A DNA stretch of 64,000 nt from Paraburkholderia largidicola (GTDB lineage Bacteria > Pseudomonadota > Gammaproteobacteria > Burkholderiales > Burkholderiaceae). The stretch spans positions 124,001-188,000 of the forward strand of contig NZ_AP023175.1 in NCBI RefSeq assembly GCF_013426895.1, in the 5' to 3' direction. The notes beneath the pieces were generated by a model. It was not told the origin of the DNA and made no database searches. It saw nothing but the letters and a program-made list of their open reading frames with translations. Made by a program: the position numbers and the translations under genes. Position 1 is the first letter of the stretch. Each line of letters opens with the position of its first letter. Below are positions 12,475 through 22,101 of the stretch, one piece after another.

Positions 12475-12951
12475 CAAAAGAAAGCGGCTCACACCGCCAG
12501 TTCTTGTATTTGCCTGAGGGCCCCCAAAGGTTCTTACACTTCACACGGCAACCACGTGACCGACGTTCGTTGCCAGCGCTCTTGCAGCACGCCTCACCCG
12601 CTTCACGCTCCCGCACTACAGCAAGCCGTGCCAGACAGTCCCCCGCCGCCCAGGTGGCAAACTGTGTGCAGGCCGTAGTACCTCACACGCCTCACTTCGG
12701 ACCGATAGCGCACGCGTCCCACACCGTAAGAGCGCTATCCTGTACGCCGCGACAACCTACACACAGTTTGCCACCTGGGCGGCACATACCATTCGCTGCC
12801 GCTTGCCTTGGTGCGGGAGTCTGACGCGGGTGATGAGCACATTCAAAGCGTTGGCAACGGGCACCAGCCAAGGCACTGCCGTGTGAAGTGTGGGGACGTC
12901 GGGGGCCCGTGGATAAGAACACGTGCTGGCGGTGTGAGCCGCTTTCTTTTG

Positions 12952-12985
12952 CCTACTTTTCTTTGCGGCGGCAAAGAAAAGTAGG
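12952..12985. repeat. 15-bp-stem hairpin, right arm of element A
   Basis: Same stem as the left-arm hairpin with loop GGCG, the reverse complement of the left loop, so the two arms are inverted. Confidence 0.95.
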
Positions 12986-13041
12986 TGCCGCCCCGCACAG
13001 GGGCGACGCTTGAAGCACGCTAACAAAGCGCGGATGCCAGC

Positions 13042-13167
13042 GCAAAAAGCAAAAAGCAAAAAGCAAAAAGCAAAAAGCAAAAAGCAAAAAGCAAAAAGCA
13101 AAAAGCAAAAAGCAAAAAGCAAAAAGCAAAAAGCAAAAAGCAAAAAGCAAAAAGCAAAAAGCAAAAA
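13042..13167. repeat. perfect heptamer tandem repeat, GCAAAAA x 18
   Basis: Eighteen identical 7-bp units (126 bp) start exactly at the outer edge of element A, after ATGCCAGC. They end one base before the stop codon of the LysR gene on the minus strand. Because 7 is not a multiple of 3 and no stop arises, frames through it stay open and give false reading frames. It is a likely variable-number locus. Confidence 0.98.
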
Positions 13168-13168
13168 C

Positions 13169-14128
13169 TCAAGCCGCCTGCAAGCCACCTTGCATCAAAA
13201 TCCTCACCCGCAACAAATCCGCCTCAACATGCCCTTGGTGCTGAAACAACTCAGCGAGCCAATCAACGAACGCCCGAACCCGCGGCGACACCCGCCGCCC
13301 CTTCACATAAGCAACCGAAACGGGCATCGGCACAGGCTTCCACTGCGGCAAAACCTCCCGCAACAATCCCTTGTCCAACAAAGCCTGCGCAGCAATCCTC
13401 GCTGGCTGAATCAAACCAAGCCCTTGCAGCCCGCAGGTCAAATAAGCATGCTCATCGCTGACCTTGATAAACCCATCCACCTTAACCGTCAGCGGACTCC
13501 CACCCACATCAAAATCAAAATCAACAGCACGCCCAGTAATCATCGACATGCAATTCACGGCGACATGACCGGAAAGATCATCAAGACTCTCAGGCATGCC
13601 GTAACGTTCGAGATAAGCCGGACTGGCACACGTCACGTGCTCCAACGTGCCAAGCCGTTTAGCAGCCAGCCCTGAATCCGGCAACTCGCCCAACTGAATA
13701 CTGCAATCAACAGCCTCACCGACAAGATCCACATTGCGATGACTCACCCCAATCGCGAGATCAATCCCCGGATAACGCTCATGAAAATCATCGAGCGCGG
13801 GCAGCACGATAGACGTCGCCACGGCCCCCGGCATCTCCACCCGCAAACGCCCGCTCGGATTATCGAGCGTCTGCCGCAGCGTTGCTTCCATCTCATCGAT
13901 ATCGGCAAGTATCTGCGCGCAGCGCTCGTAATAAGCAGCGCCTTCCGGCGTGAGACTCAACCGCCGAGTCGTACGCACGAGCAGGGTCGTGCCCAGCAGC
14001 GCTTCCAGGTTCTGAACAATCGTTGTTGCCGTCGCGCGCGGAATCTCGAGAGACTCGGCGGCGCGTGTAAAGCTATTGGTATCGACGATACGCATGAACG
14101 TGCGCATCGCCTGGATACGATCGATCAC
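13169..14128 (-). CDS. LysR-family transcriptional regulator
   Basis: 319 residues from a GTG at 14128, chosen because GGAGAG lies just upstream and the residues after it (DRIQAMRTFMRIVDTNSFTRAAESL) match the usual LysR N-terminus; a longer frame to 14230 has no support. Winged HTH at residues ~8-65, then a periplasmic-binding-protein-like effector domain. It follows adh (14317-15369) on the same strand with a 188-bp gap. Effector and targets are unknown. The stop abuts the heptamer repeat, so slippage there could change its transcript end but not the protein. Confidence 0.88.
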   Translation of the reverse strand: MIDRIQAMRTFMRIVDTNSFTRAAESLEIPRATATTIVQNLEALLGTTLLVRTTRRLSLTPEGAAYYERCAQILADIDEMEATLRQTLDNPSGRLRVEMPGAVATSIVLPALDDFHERYPGIDLAIGVSHRNVDLVGEAVDCSIQLGELPDSGLAAKRLGTLEHVTCASPAYLERYGMPESLDDLSGHVAVNCMSMITGRAVDFDFDVGGSPLTVKVDGFIKVSDEHAYLTCGLQGLGLIQPARIAAQALLDKGLLREVLPQWKPVPMPVSVAYVKGRRVSPRVRAFVDWLAELFQHQGHVEADLLRVRILMQGGLQAA

Positions 14129-14316
14129 GGAACTCTCCAAAAACGGGACATTCCAGAAAAAGACAACGAGCGGAAAACACCACGGCACACCCCGTCCCGA
14201 TAGGGAGGCGCGCCGATACTGCACATGCAATGACGGATGCGAGGCGGGAAGCAGGGACAGGCCGCCGTCCTGCGCGGCCTGGATGGAAGGGGTAAAGCGT
14301 TGGGTCCTGCTGCCCG

Positions 14317-15369
14317 TTACTTGCGGAGCGAGTCGAGATCGATGACGAAGCGGTACTTCACATCGCTCTTCAACATGCGCTCATATGCTTCATTGATCTG
14401 CTGCATCTGGATCATCTCGATGTCCGAGGTGATGCCGTGCTTGCCGCAGAAGTCCAGCATTTCCTGCGTCTCGGCAATGCCGCCGATCAGCGATCCCGCC
14501 AGACGGCGGCGCTTCATGATCAGGTTGAACACCTGCGGCGACGGATGATCGTGCTCCGGCGCACCCACCAGCGTCAGCGTTCCATCGCGCTTCAGCAGGT
14601 TGATGAACGGATTCAGATCGTGCTGCGCCGCGACCGTGTTGACGATCAGATCGAAGCTGTTCACATGCGCTTCCATCTCCGCCGGGTTCTTCGAGATCAC
14701 CACTTCGTCCGCGCCGAGGCGCTTCGCGTCTTCGATCTTCGATGCCGACGTCGTGAACAGCACGACATGCGCGCCCATCGCGTGTGCGATCTTCACGCCC
14801 ATGTGGCCGAGGCCACCAAGACCCACGATGCCGACCTTCTTGCCCGGCCCCGCGCCCCACGTGCGCAGCGGCGAATACAACGTGATGCCCGCGCAGAGCA
14901 GCGGCGCGACGCCAGCCGGGTCGAGGTTCTCCGGCACGCGCAGCACGAATTCTTCATCGACCACGAGTTGCGTCGAATAACCACCGTACGTTACGGCGCC
15001 CGTCAGCTTGTCGTTGCCGTTGTACGTGCCGACAAAACCGTTCTCGCAATACTGTTCGAGGCCTTCCTGGCAACTCGGGCACGTGCGGCACGAATCGACC
15101 AGACAACCGACGCCGACCAGCTGGCCGACCTTGTACTTGGACACTTGCGACCCAACGTTCGTCACACGGCCGACGATCTCATGGCCCGGGACGACGGGAT
15201 AAATCGTGTTCTTCCACTCGTTGCGTGCCTGGTGCAGGTCCGAATGACAGACCCCGCAAAACAGGACTTCCATCTGTACATCGTGTTCGCGCAGATCGCG
15301 ACGCTGAAATTCGAACGGCGCGAGTTTCGATTGCGCGTCGGTTGCGGCATAGGCGTAGGTCGTGGACAT
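14317..15369 (-). CDS. zinc-dependent NAD(P) alcohol dehydrogenase, YahK/cinnamyl-alcohol-dehydrogenase type
   Basis: 350 residues from the ATG at 15369. Medium-chain dehydrogenase that reduces aldehydes to alcohols in the cytoplasm. Catalytic zinc ligands are visible in CGVCHSDLHQARNEW and PGHEIVGRV. The structural zinc loop is CLVDSCRTCPSCQEGLEQYC, and the cofactor fold is VGIVGLGGLGHMGVKIAHAMGAHV. A frame extends upstream to 15690 but crosses the promoter region and has no matching domain. It is divergent from an AraC-type gene at 15736, which is likely its regulator. Substrate range is typically broad. Confidence 0.92.
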   Translation of the reverse strand: MSTTYAYAATDAQSKLAPFEFQRRDLREHDVQMEVLFCGVCHSDLHQARNEWKNTIYPVVPGHEIVGRVTNVGSQVSKYKVGQLVGVGCLVDSCRTCPSCQEGLEQYCENGFVGTYNGNDKLTGAVTYGGYSTQLVVDEEFVLRVPENLDPAGVAPLLCAGITLYSPLRTWGAGPGKKVGIVGLGGLGHMGVKIAHAMGAHVVLFTTSASKIEDAKRLGADEVVISKNPAEMEAHVNSFDLIVNTVAAQHDLNPFINLLKRDGTLTLVGAPEHDHPSPQVFNLIMKRRRLAGSLIGGIAETQEMLDFCGKHGITSDIEMIQMQQINEAYERMLKSDVKYRFVIDLDSLRK

Positions 15370-15735
15370 GAGGGCTCCAGCTTGTAGATGCGTTGCGCGA
15401 GGCGCCGCGCAGCATGCTTGCGCGGCGGTTGAATCTGTCGTGCGCCGAGGCACGCGGAATGTCCGCCGTGAGGTTCGTCCGATGGGCATCAGCGCAGCAT
15501 GCAAGTGGCTACGCGGGGTTGGCAGGCCTCGTGCGAGGCGCCGGACGGGTGTCGCGGACAGGTAGCGGGCTTTGCGACAGGGTTCCCATATTAGGGACCG
15601 GGCGCCCCCCAGGGAATACCTGAACGTCTTGAAGGCTTGCCTATTTCTCCTGGAGCCGTCCGCCCTAGGCCATTTAATGCTAGATTTCAAGCCATATTCT
15701 CTGGCGGTGCATGTTTTCGCCGAATGGATTTCATC
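15370..15735. other. 366-bp divergent intergenic region, adh / AraC-type gene
   Basis: Holds the promoters of both divergent genes. The half near the AraC gene is markedly more AT-rich (ATTTAATGCTAGATTTC around 15672-15690), as expected for a promoter or activator target. No perfect operator palindrome was found. Confidence 0.4.
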
Positions 15736-16716
15736 ATGTCCGACACAAAACTTTCAAATAGCGCACCCCACGCGGAGCGCTCGCCGCAGCAGCGCATGGT
15801 CGAATTGCTGCGCACGCTCGCGCCCGCTGAAGGCATGACGGACGCGCCGCTCGAAGGCGTCAAGTTCCTGCGCGCGAACCACCCCATGCCACGTCGCCCG
15901 GTGATGTACGAGCCGAGCATCGTGATCGTCTGTCAGGGCCGCAAGCGCGGCTATCTTGGCGACCACGCGTACATCTATGACGCGCAGCAGTATCTGGTGC
16001 TGTCCGTGCCGCTGCCGTTCGAATGTGAAACGGAAGCGAGCGTCGACGAGCCGTTCCTCGGCATTTCGGTTCGCGTCGATCTGACGATGGTGGCTGAGCT
16101 GCTGATGCTGCTCAACGAAACACACGGCGCCGTCGACAGCGAGCCGCGCGGCATCTACTCGACGCCGCTCGACCAGCCGCTCGGCGATGCCGTGCTGCGC
16201 CTGCTCGAAGCGCTGGTGTCGCCCGTCGATGCGCGCATTCTCGCGCCGTCGATCGTGCGCGAGATCTGCTATCGCGTGCTGACGGGCGTGCAGGGCAACG
16301 CGATACGCGCGGCGCTCACGCACCAGCATCACTTTGGCCGTATCGCGAAGGCATTGCGCCGCATCCATACGGAGTACGACGGCGATCTCGACGTCGAGAC
16401 GCTCGCGCGCGAATCGGGCATGAGCCTCGCGGTCTTTCACGCGCAGTTCAAGAACGTCACGTCGACTTCGCCGATGCAGTATGTGAAGACGACGCGTCTG
16501 CATCACGCGCGTCTGCTGATGGTGCAGGACGGCCTGAACGCGGGCGCGGCGGCGGCGCGCGTCGGTTATGAAAGCGCGTCGCAGTTCAGCCGCGAATTCA
16601 AGCGTCTGTTCGGGCTGAGTCCCGTCGATGAAGTGAAGCGCATGCGCGGCACGCTGGACCCCGTCGTGCCGCCGCAACCGCAACGCGCCGTTCCGAAGTA
16701 CGTGACGACGAACTGA
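15736..16716 (+). CDS. AraC-family transcriptional regulator (AraC_N type)
   Basis: 326 residues from the ATG at 15736 (MSDTKLSN); an in-frame ATG at 15724 is an alternative. The N-terminal domain contains PSIVIVCQGRKRGYLGDHAYIYDAQQYLVLSVPLPFECET, the AraC_N ligand-binding signature. The C-terminal HTH pair is LDVETLARESGMSLAVFHAQFK and AGAAAARVGYESASQFSREFKRLFG. It is divergent from the alcohol dehydrogenase, an arrangement common for this regulator type, so it probably activates adh in response to an aldehyde or related compound (inference). Confidence 0.9.
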   Translation: MSDTKLSNSAPHAERSPQQRMVELLRTLAPAEGMTDAPLEGVKFLRANHPMPRRPVMYEPSIVIVCQGRKRGYLGDHAYIYDAQQYLVLSVPLPFECETEASVDEPFLGISVRVDLTMVAELLMLLNETHGAVDSEPRGIYSTPLDQPLGDAVLRLLEALVSPVDARILAPSIVREICYRVLTGVQGNAIRAALTHQHHFGRIAKALRRIHTEYDGDLDVETLARESGMSLAVFHAQFKNVTSTSPMQYVKTTRLHHARLLMVQDGLNAGAAAARVGYESASQFSREFKRLFGLSPVDEVKRMRGTLDPVVPPQPQRAVPKYVTTN

Positions 16717-16738
16717 TGCTGCGCACGATGTGGTGCTG

Positions 16739-17131
16739 TCACGCGGCGTCGTGGCAGCACACGCAGAGCTTGTTACCGTCGAGATCGCGGAAGTACGCGC
16801 CGTAGTAGTTCGCGTGATACTCGGGGCGCAGCCCTGGCGGCCCTTCGCATGCAGCGCCATGCGCGAGCGCCGTCGTATGCACGCGATCAACCATGAGACG
16901 GTCCGCCGCCAGCAGCGCGACCATGTGGCCGTTGCCCGAAACGGCAGCTTCGCCGTCGAACGGCTTGCCAACGAGAAACAGCGGCCGCGCGACGCCCGGC
17001 TTCATCCATCCCGCCCAAGGCCTGTCGTCCTCGCGAAACTTCAGCGCGAGCCCCAGTTCGGCGAGCACCGCCGAATAGAAAGCAAACGCCCGCTCGAAAT
17101 CGTTGACGCCGATGAATACGTGGGAAAGCAT
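16739..17131 (-). CDS. VOC-superfamily (glyoxalase/bleomycin resistance-like) protein
   Basis: 130 residues with the VOC start MLSHVFIGVNDFERAFAFYSAVLAELGL and a C-terminal YYGAYFRDLDGNKLCVCCH, which contains the typical metal-site Tyr/Asp-Gly-Asn and H. It belongs to the YaeR/glyoxalase-like group that binds a divalent metal in a paired beta-alpha-beta3 fold. Specific substrate unknown. It is convergent with the AraC gene, with 22 bases between stops. Confidence 0.85.
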   Translation of the reverse strand: MLSHVFIGVNDFERAFAFYSAVLAELGLALKFREDDRPWAGWMKPGVARPLFLVGKPFDGEAAVSGNGHMVALLAADRLMVDRVHTTALAHGAACEGPPGLRPEYHANYYGAYFRDLDGNKLCVCCHDAA

Positions 17132-17297
17132 CGAATACGGCTCCTTTCACGCAGAAGTCCAGCAAGACAGGTAACGCCGATACCAGCATGATTGCTGATC
17201 TGGCTACGCGTTCGCGTGGTGATTACGATGGCTGCGCTGTGTATTCGAACAAACACGCGAACAACACACGCGAACAACACTCACGGAGCCCACCATC

Positions 17298-17612
17298 ATG
17301 AAGCGTTTTCACATCGCGCTCGCCGTTGCGAATCTCGACGAATCGATTGCCGACTATAGCGGGCGTCTCGGGCAGCCGCCCGCGGCCGTCGTGCCAGGTC
17401 AGTACGCGATGTGGCGCACCGATCTGCTCAACTTCTCGATCAATGAAAAGCCCGAAAAAGCAGGGCAGTTGCGCCATGTCGGCTTCGAGGACGACGCGGT
17501 CGAAGGCTATTCGAGCAGCCGCGACGTCAACGGGCTCGAATGGGAGCTGTTCTCCGCGGCCGAACAGGACAGACGCATCGTCGGCGCGTACGGCGTGCCC
17601 GTGAAAAGCTGA
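17298..17612 (+). CDS. VOC-superfamily protein
   Basis: 104 residues; starts MKRFHIALAVANLDESIADYSGRLG with ACGGAG 8-13 bases upstream. The single VOC unit ends with VNGLEWELFSAAEQD. It resembles the ArsI/CadI-like small VOC proteins (LAVANLDESI...YS), but the Cys pair used by ArsI for As(III) is absent, so an arsenical role is unlikely. Function unknown. Divergent from the other VOC gene at 16739-17131 across 166 bp; sequence similarity between the two is low. Confidence 0.8.
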   Translation: MKRFHIALAVANLDESIADYSGRLGQPPAAVVPGQYAMWRTDLLNFSINEKPEKAGQLRHVGFEDDAVEGYSSSRDVNGLEWELFSAAEQDRRIVGAYGVPVKS

Positions 17613-17634
17613 CGCCGCCGCAAAACGCAAAAGC

Positions 17635-19107
17635 CTACTTCTGCGCGCCGCTCGCTTCCTGCAACGTGTAGTGCGCGCGCTTTTCCTCATACATCAGCAG
17701 GTCGGCGCGCTGCACGCCTGCTTCGATCCGTTCGCCGCGCTGGACGGTCGCCATCCCCATCGAGAAGCTGATCGGCGAGCCCGGATAGAACTGGTTGTTC
17801 AGATCTACCAGCTGGCGGATCGTCTCGATCATCGTCGCGCCGCCGCGCTCGTCGGTGCCGGGCAGCAGGATCGCGAATTCGTCGCCGCCAATGCGCGCCG
17901 CGTTGAACGGCGTCTCCATCGCTTTCGCGAGCACTTCGCCGGCGCGGCGCAGCAGCGCGTCGCCCGCTGCGTGGCCGAGCTGATCGTTCACGCGCTTGAG
18001 GCCATTGAGGTCGGCCATGATGACCGTCACCGGGAACGGCCCCTTGCGTTCGAGCCGGTTCAGTTCATCGACATAGAACGAGCGGTTGCGCAGCTTGGTC
18101 AGCACGTCGTGCTTGCCGAGGAACTCCAGATACGCCTCGGCCTTTTTGCGCGCGGTGATGTCGGTGAGCGCGACGAGCACGAGGTCCCACGAACGTTCAT
18201 GTCCCGGCAGCACCGAGAACTGCAGATGCACGTGCACCTCGTTCGCTTCGAGCGAGTAGTTGAGCACTTCGCGCTGCTGGAACAGCTTGCCGTCCCACAG
18301 GTCGATCAGCTGTTCGCGGAAATGCGGGCGCATGTCGTCGCGGAACACTTCCGGAAGGCGGCCGAGCAGGGTTTTCTTGTCGGGCGCGGCGAACATCTCC
18401 AGCGTGTGCTGGTTGACGTCGAGCACATGAATCTCCGCCATGCACCGTTCGACGAACTCCGGGTGCACGTCGGTGAAGGTACGGAAATCGGTGATGCCCG
18501 CCGCGCGCGCGTCGTCGAGCAGGTGCTTGACGGCGCTGAAATCTTCGACCCACAGCGACACGGGCGAATACTCGAACAGCCCGCGCACGTACTGCTCGGC
18601 CTCTGTCACGCGATGGCGCGCGCCTTCCAGTTCCGTGATGTCTTCCGTCGACACCAGCACGCGGTCCCAGCGTTCCTCATGGCCCGGCAGGACCTTGCCC
18701 TTGAGCAGCACGTCCAGACGCCGGCCGCCCAGCGTGTAGTTGACCGTTTTGCTCGTGAAGTGCGGCTGGCCGGACCAGAGCTGGCACAGCTCTTCCAGGT
18801 GAGTCTTCAGCATGTCGTCGCGAAAGATCGCCGACAGGTTGTCCGTCAGCGCACTGAAATCCGCGGCTTCGAACAGCGTCAGCGTCTGCTGGTTGACCTT
18901 GATGACGCGGATGCGGCTTGCGCACTCGGCCACACGCTTGATGTCCTCGCCGATGTGCGTGCGCAGGTCCGTCACGCCTTGCGCGCGCCAGTCTTCGAAC
19001 AGCGCCTTGACGCCGCTGAAGTCTTCGAGCCAGAGCGCGACGGGCGCGAGATCGAACATTTCCGAGTCGTCGTCGGCTGTGGAGCGCGGGCGAGGGTGGT
19101 TGGGCAT
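17635..19107 (-). CDS. diguanylate cyclase with two PAS-like sensor domains
   Basis: 490 residues. Two related PAS-type repeats (residues ~12-155 and ~160-300) share the pattern APVALWLEDFSGVK / SPVSLWVEDFSAVK, ...RVIKVNQQTL.../...HVLDVNQHTL..., then a GGDEF domain with the intact active site RIGGDEFAILLPG. It should make cyclic di-GMP from two GTP in response to a signal sensed by the PAS repeats. No membrane segment and no EAL domain. The internal duplication is clear from the matching openings of both repeats. Signal unknown. Confidence 0.92.
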   Translation of the reverse strand: MPNHPRPRSTADDDSEMFDLAPVALWLEDFSGVKALFEDWRAQGVTDLRTHIGEDIKRVAECASRIRVIKVNQQTLTLFEAADFSALTDNLSAIFRDDMLKTHLEELCQLWSGQPHFTSKTVNYTLGGRRLDVLLKGKVLPGHEERWDRVLVSTEDITELEGARHRVTEAEQYVRGLFEYSPVSLWVEDFSAVKHLLDDARAAGITDFRTFTDVHPEFVERCMAEIHVLDVNQHTLEMFAAPDKKTLLGRLPEVFRDDMRPHFREQLIDLWDGKLFQQREVLNYSLEANEVHVHLQFSVLPGHERSWDLVLVALTDITARKKAEAYLEFLGKHDVLTKLRNRSFYVDELNRLERKGPFPVTVIMADLNGLKRVNDQLGHAAGDALLRRAGEVLAKAMETPFNAARIGGDEFAILLPGTDERGGATMIETIRQLVDLNNQFYPGSPISFSMGMATVQRGERIEAGVQRADLLMYEEKRAHYTLQEASGAQK

Positions 19108-19274
19108 GACAGGTCCAGAATCGAATTTCTCGCTATTCTACGGTGCCAATTGGGCCCGGAGAAAATGTCGGGCGCCCGGCATCGGCGCGGTCGGATGCGG
19201 CCGCAACCGTTATAACGGCAAATTACCGCGATTCTGCAGGCGTCTCACGGAAGTAAAACCGGCGCGACGCGTAC

Positions 19275-20465
19275 TCAATCCGCGAGTGCTGAAACAGTTG
19301 TTTGAAAACCGTCGCGGCAAAGCGCGACGAGACGTTCCGCGGTCTGCTTCAGGCGTGCTGGGTCCACGGACAACGCGTGATCGATGCCTTCGGCAATCCC
19401 GTTCACGCGCACGGCGACGGGCTGGTCCACGTCTTCCCACGTTTGCGCGAAAGCCGTCTGCTTGCAGGGCCGCGCGAAATCGCCGTCGTGCAGCAGACTG
19501 ATATGCGGCAACGCATGTGCGATCGCGACGATCCGGCCATGCAGGCTGCTGCCGAGATAGCCGCGGCTGTACGCAAGCAGCGCGCAGATGTCCCAGATAT
19601 TCAGCGAATCGAAGAGATGCACGGACGGTGCACGCATGCGCGCAGCCGTGCGCTCGAAGCACGCAAGGTCGTCGTGCCAGGGCGCCGCGCCTGCGCGGAA
19701 GAACACGATAGCGAGATCCTGCGCGTGCGCGGCCTGGTCCAGTTGCGCGGCGATCTGATCGAGCGTCGGGTCGTCGCCGAAGTCGGCGCTGAATTGCACG
19801 GCCAGATAGCCGCGCGGCGCGGCTTCGCGTATCCGCGCAACGGCCTGCTTCGATGCATGCGCGCGGATCGTATCGCCGAACAGTTCGGCGACCATCACCG
19901 CGCAATCGGGCGTAAGCCGCGCTTCGATGCCTGACTTCGCGAGCAGCGCTTGCGTATGGAGGTCGCGCACGCTGATATCGTCGGCGCGGAAGAGCTTGGC
20001 GAGTATCTCGTTGCGCATCCCGTCGTCGCAATCATCGAGCGTCACGCCGCCGACCGCATTGAACAGAACACGCGTGGCGCGCGGCCATGCGTCCTTCGAC
20101 ACGACATACGGTGCAAGCTCGCGCGTGCCGAGCCTGTGCTGCGCCCATTCTGATCGATCGTATTGTTGCGACGCGATGATCCGTTGCGCGTCGTGGTTCG
20201 ATTGCAGCATCACGGCGGCGTCCCACGCATCGCAGGTGAGAATTTCTCCACCGACATGAAGCACATCGACCGCACGGTCGTGCAACTGTCGAAGTGCCTG
20301 GACACGATGCCCGCCTTGCGCGCGCAGATCACGCGCGACGAGTCCCGCGACGCGCACGTCGCGACCCATGAGCATACGCGCGGCGATGTGAGGAAACAGC
20401 ATGTCGCCGAAGTTGTGCCGGTCGAACGCGCCGAACAGCACGACAGGTAATGATTGCGCACTCAT
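19275..20465 (-). CDS. polysaccharide pyruvyl transferase family protein
   Basis: 396 residues. The opening PVVLFGAFDRHNFGDMLFPHIAARML, the central VSVRDLHTQALLAKSGIEARLTPDC and the later SLHGRIVAIAHALPHI match the PS_pyruv_trans family, which transfers pyruvate from PEP to sugars of capsules or exopolysaccharides, as in CsaB and WcaK. No glycosyltransferase or export gene lies beside it, so the acceptor is unknown. Cytoplasmic; no signal peptide. Confidence 0.82.
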   Translation of the reverse strand: MSAQSLPVVLFGAFDRHNFGDMLFPHIAARMLMGRDVRVAGLVARDLRAQGGHRVQALRQLHDRAVDVLHVGGEILTCDAWDAAVMLQSNHDAQRIIASQQYDRSEWAQHRLGTRELAPYVVSKDAWPRATRVLFNAVGGVTLDDCDDGMRNEILAKLFRADDISVRDLHTQALLAKSGIEARLTPDCAVMVAELFGDTIRAHASKQAVARIREAAPRGYLAVQFSADFGDDPTLDQIAAQLDQAAHAQDLAIVFFRAGAAPWHDDLACFERTAARMRAPSVHLFDSLNIWDICALLAYSRGYLGSSLHGRIVAIAHALPHISLLHDGDFARPCKQTAFAQTWEDVDQPVAVRVNGIAEGIDHALSVDPARLKQTAERLVALCRDGFQTTVSALAD

Positions 20466-20805
20466 CGATCTATTCCGCCATTATCTGGCGAACGCCGCGT
20501 GCCGCGCGATTGCCGAGTTGACTTTCGCATTTCCATGCCCTACGAATCGAATTAACCGGTCGTCGGTTATAACGGTGCAAAGCGTCATACAAGTCACTGA
20601 ATTCTGTTCGGAGGGTACACGCAATTCCCAATTGGCCGCGCGATCACGCATCGCGGCATGGCACGCGAGCGGCACGCGCAATACGAGGAAAACGTGTTTT
20701 CCGGCGAAGCGTTTCGACACGCTTCGCCGTGAAGCGGGCGACGATCAGTCTGCAGCGCGCCGGCATGCCGGTGCGTCTCGTCATGCCTCGAAGCAGAGAA
20801 CTGTC
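20466..20805. other. 340-bp intergenic region
   Basis: Lies between the divergent pyruvyl transferase-like gene and a small frame at 20806. TTGACT at 20518-20523 resembles a -35 box, but the partner 17 bases on (TACGAA) is poor. No stable hairpin seen. Confidence 0.35.
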
Positions 20806-21006
20806 ATGTTCGCCTACATCATCGTCGTCGCCGTGTCGGCCTTCATTCCCTATGTCGCAACGCCTGCCGCGGAAGCGGGCGTCAAGGCCATCGTCTCGCA
20901 TCACAACGATATGGAAACCAGCGACGCGGCCGTCACGCCGACGCTCGTCGCGCAGGATGCACCCGTCGTGTCCGTGGCAAATGCGCAGCCTCGCGAAGCG
21001 CACTGA
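20806..21006 (+). CDS. small putative membrane-anchored or secreted protein
   Basis: 66 residues from the ATG at 20806, with AGCAGAGAA upstream as a possible ribosome binding site. The first ~18 residues (MFAYIIVVAVSAFIPYVA) are hydrophobic, then a polar Ala/Val-rich tail. No family recognised. The frame stays open upstream to 20401 with implausible residues. It may be real or chance; no partner gene helps decide. Confidence 0.42.
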   Translation: MFAYIIVVAVSAFIPYVATPAAEAGVKAIVSHHNDMETSDAAVTPTLVAQDAPVVSVANAQPREAH

Positions 21007-21259
21007 AGCAGCGTATAACCCGGCTTCATCATCGGCGCTTTGAATCCTGACGGCACGAAGCGGGCCGCGCGCCCGCCCGGTTGTCGCGCGAAGTGTCCCG
21101 CCGGCGCGTCCTGATGGACCGCGCCGCGTCGGCGCTCGTCCGCATCGATACCCTTCGTCTGAAGGATGTTTTATCGGCCTGTAACATGGGCGTCGAGAAT
21201 GATCGATCCAGCCGCCGCGCGGCGGCTTCACGCGTTACCACCGAAAGGAGTGCAACCGA

Positions 21260-22081
21260 ATGAGCACGATCACCACGAAGGACGGCACGCAGATTTACTA
21301 CAAGGACTGGGGCTCGGGCCGTCCCGTCGTCTTTTCGCACGGCTGGCCGCTCGACGCGGACGCGTGGGATGCGCAGATGCTGTTCCTGCTGCAAAACGGC
21401 TTTCGCGTGATTGCGCATGATCGTCGCGGACACGGCCGCTCGGATCAGCCGTCGAACGGCAACGACATGGACACCTACGCCGACGACCTTGCCGCGCTGC
21501 TCGACGCGCTCGATATCCAGGGCGCGACGCTCGTCGGCCATTCGACGGGCGGCGGGGAAGTCGCCCACTACATCGGCCGGCACGGCACGAAGCGGGTCGC
21601 GAAGGCTGTGCTGATCGGCGCGGTGCCGCCGACCATGCTGAAGACGGAAGCGAATCCCGGCGGCCTGCCGATGGACGTGTTCGACGGCATCCGCAAGGGT
21701 GTTGCCGACAACCGCTCGCAGTTCTACAAGGACCTCGCGATGCCGTTCTTCGGCTTCAACCGGCCGAACGCGAAGGTGTCGCAAGGCACGATCGACGCGT
21801 TCTGGGCGCAAGGCATGGCGGGCGGTGCCTACGGCCAGTACCTGTGCATCCGCGAGTTCTCCGAAGTCGACTACACGGAAGACCTGAAGAAGATCGACGT
21901 GCCGACCTTGATCCTGCATGGCGACGACGATCAGATCGTGCCTATCGATGACGCCGGCAAGCTGTCCGCGAAGATCGTCAAGAACGCGACGTTCAAGATC
22001 TACGAAGGCGCGCCGCACGGCATGTGCGTGACGGAAGCCGACAAGGTCAACGCCGATCTGCTCGCGTTCATCAACAGCTGA
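21260..22081 (+). CDS. alpha/beta hydrolase, non-heme chloroperoxidase/arylesterase type
   Basis: 273 residues, full length for the family. [10 protein letters not shown] gives the oxyanion region. Nucleophile S95 sits in VGHSTGGGE, the acid lies in [11 protein letters not shown], and the His in [15 protein letters not shown]. These proteins are cofactor-free esterases that can also perhydrolyse. GAAAGGAG lies 10 bases before the ATG. Monocistronic by position: a terminator-like hairpin follows at 22102. Natural substrate unknown. Confidence 0.93.
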   Translation: MSTITTKDGTQIYYKDWGSGRPVVFSHGWPLDADAWDAQMLFLLQNGFRVIAHDRRGHGRSDQPSNGNDMDTYADDLAALLDALDIQGATLVGHSTGGGEVAHYIGRHGTKRVAKAVLIGAVPPTMLKTEANPGGLPMDVFDGIRKGVADNRSQFYKDLAMPFFGFNRPNAKVSQGTIDAFWAQGMAGGAYGQYLCIREFSEVDYTEDLKKIDVPTLILHGDDDQIVPIDDAGKLSAKIVKNATFKIYEGAPHGMCVTEADKVNADLLAFINS

Positions 22082-22101
22082 AGTCCCGGCAATATCCCGA
22101 A

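Larger units (their letters stand above)
12341..13041. repeat. long palindromic intergenic element, copy A (flipped relative to B and C)
   Basis: About 700 bp between convergent genes. The outer arms are inverted copies of each other: a TGGCATCCGCG-type segment, hairpin GCCCC/GGGGC, hairpin with the CCTACTTTTCTTTGC stem, then AAAGCGGCTCACACCGCCAG. The centre has a second inverted pair, CCGCCCAGGTGGCAAACTG at 12646-12664 and its complement near 12765-12783. The non-palindromic interior (GGGGGCCC blocks, GTTGCCAGCG) matches copies B and C in reverse complement. No transposase and no convincing coding capacity. Confidence 0.93.

Noticed and set aside
12341..13041. Insertion sequence
   Set aside because: No transposase coding and no clear target duplication at the ends; only the inverted-repeat structure is seen.
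13042..13167. CRISPR array
   Set aside because: Units are 7 bp with no spacers; it is a simple tandem repeat. No Cas genes.
12334..13188. Several frames of 70-145 codons in element A on both strands
   Set aside because: They are made of hairpin arms and the heptamer array, and similar 'peptides' recur in copies B and C; no domain or ribosome binding site.
13010..13675. Lys-rich frame of 221 codons crossing the heptamer array
   Set aside because: The KAKSKKQ pattern is the direct product of GCAAAAA repeats, and the rest is antisense to the LysR gene.
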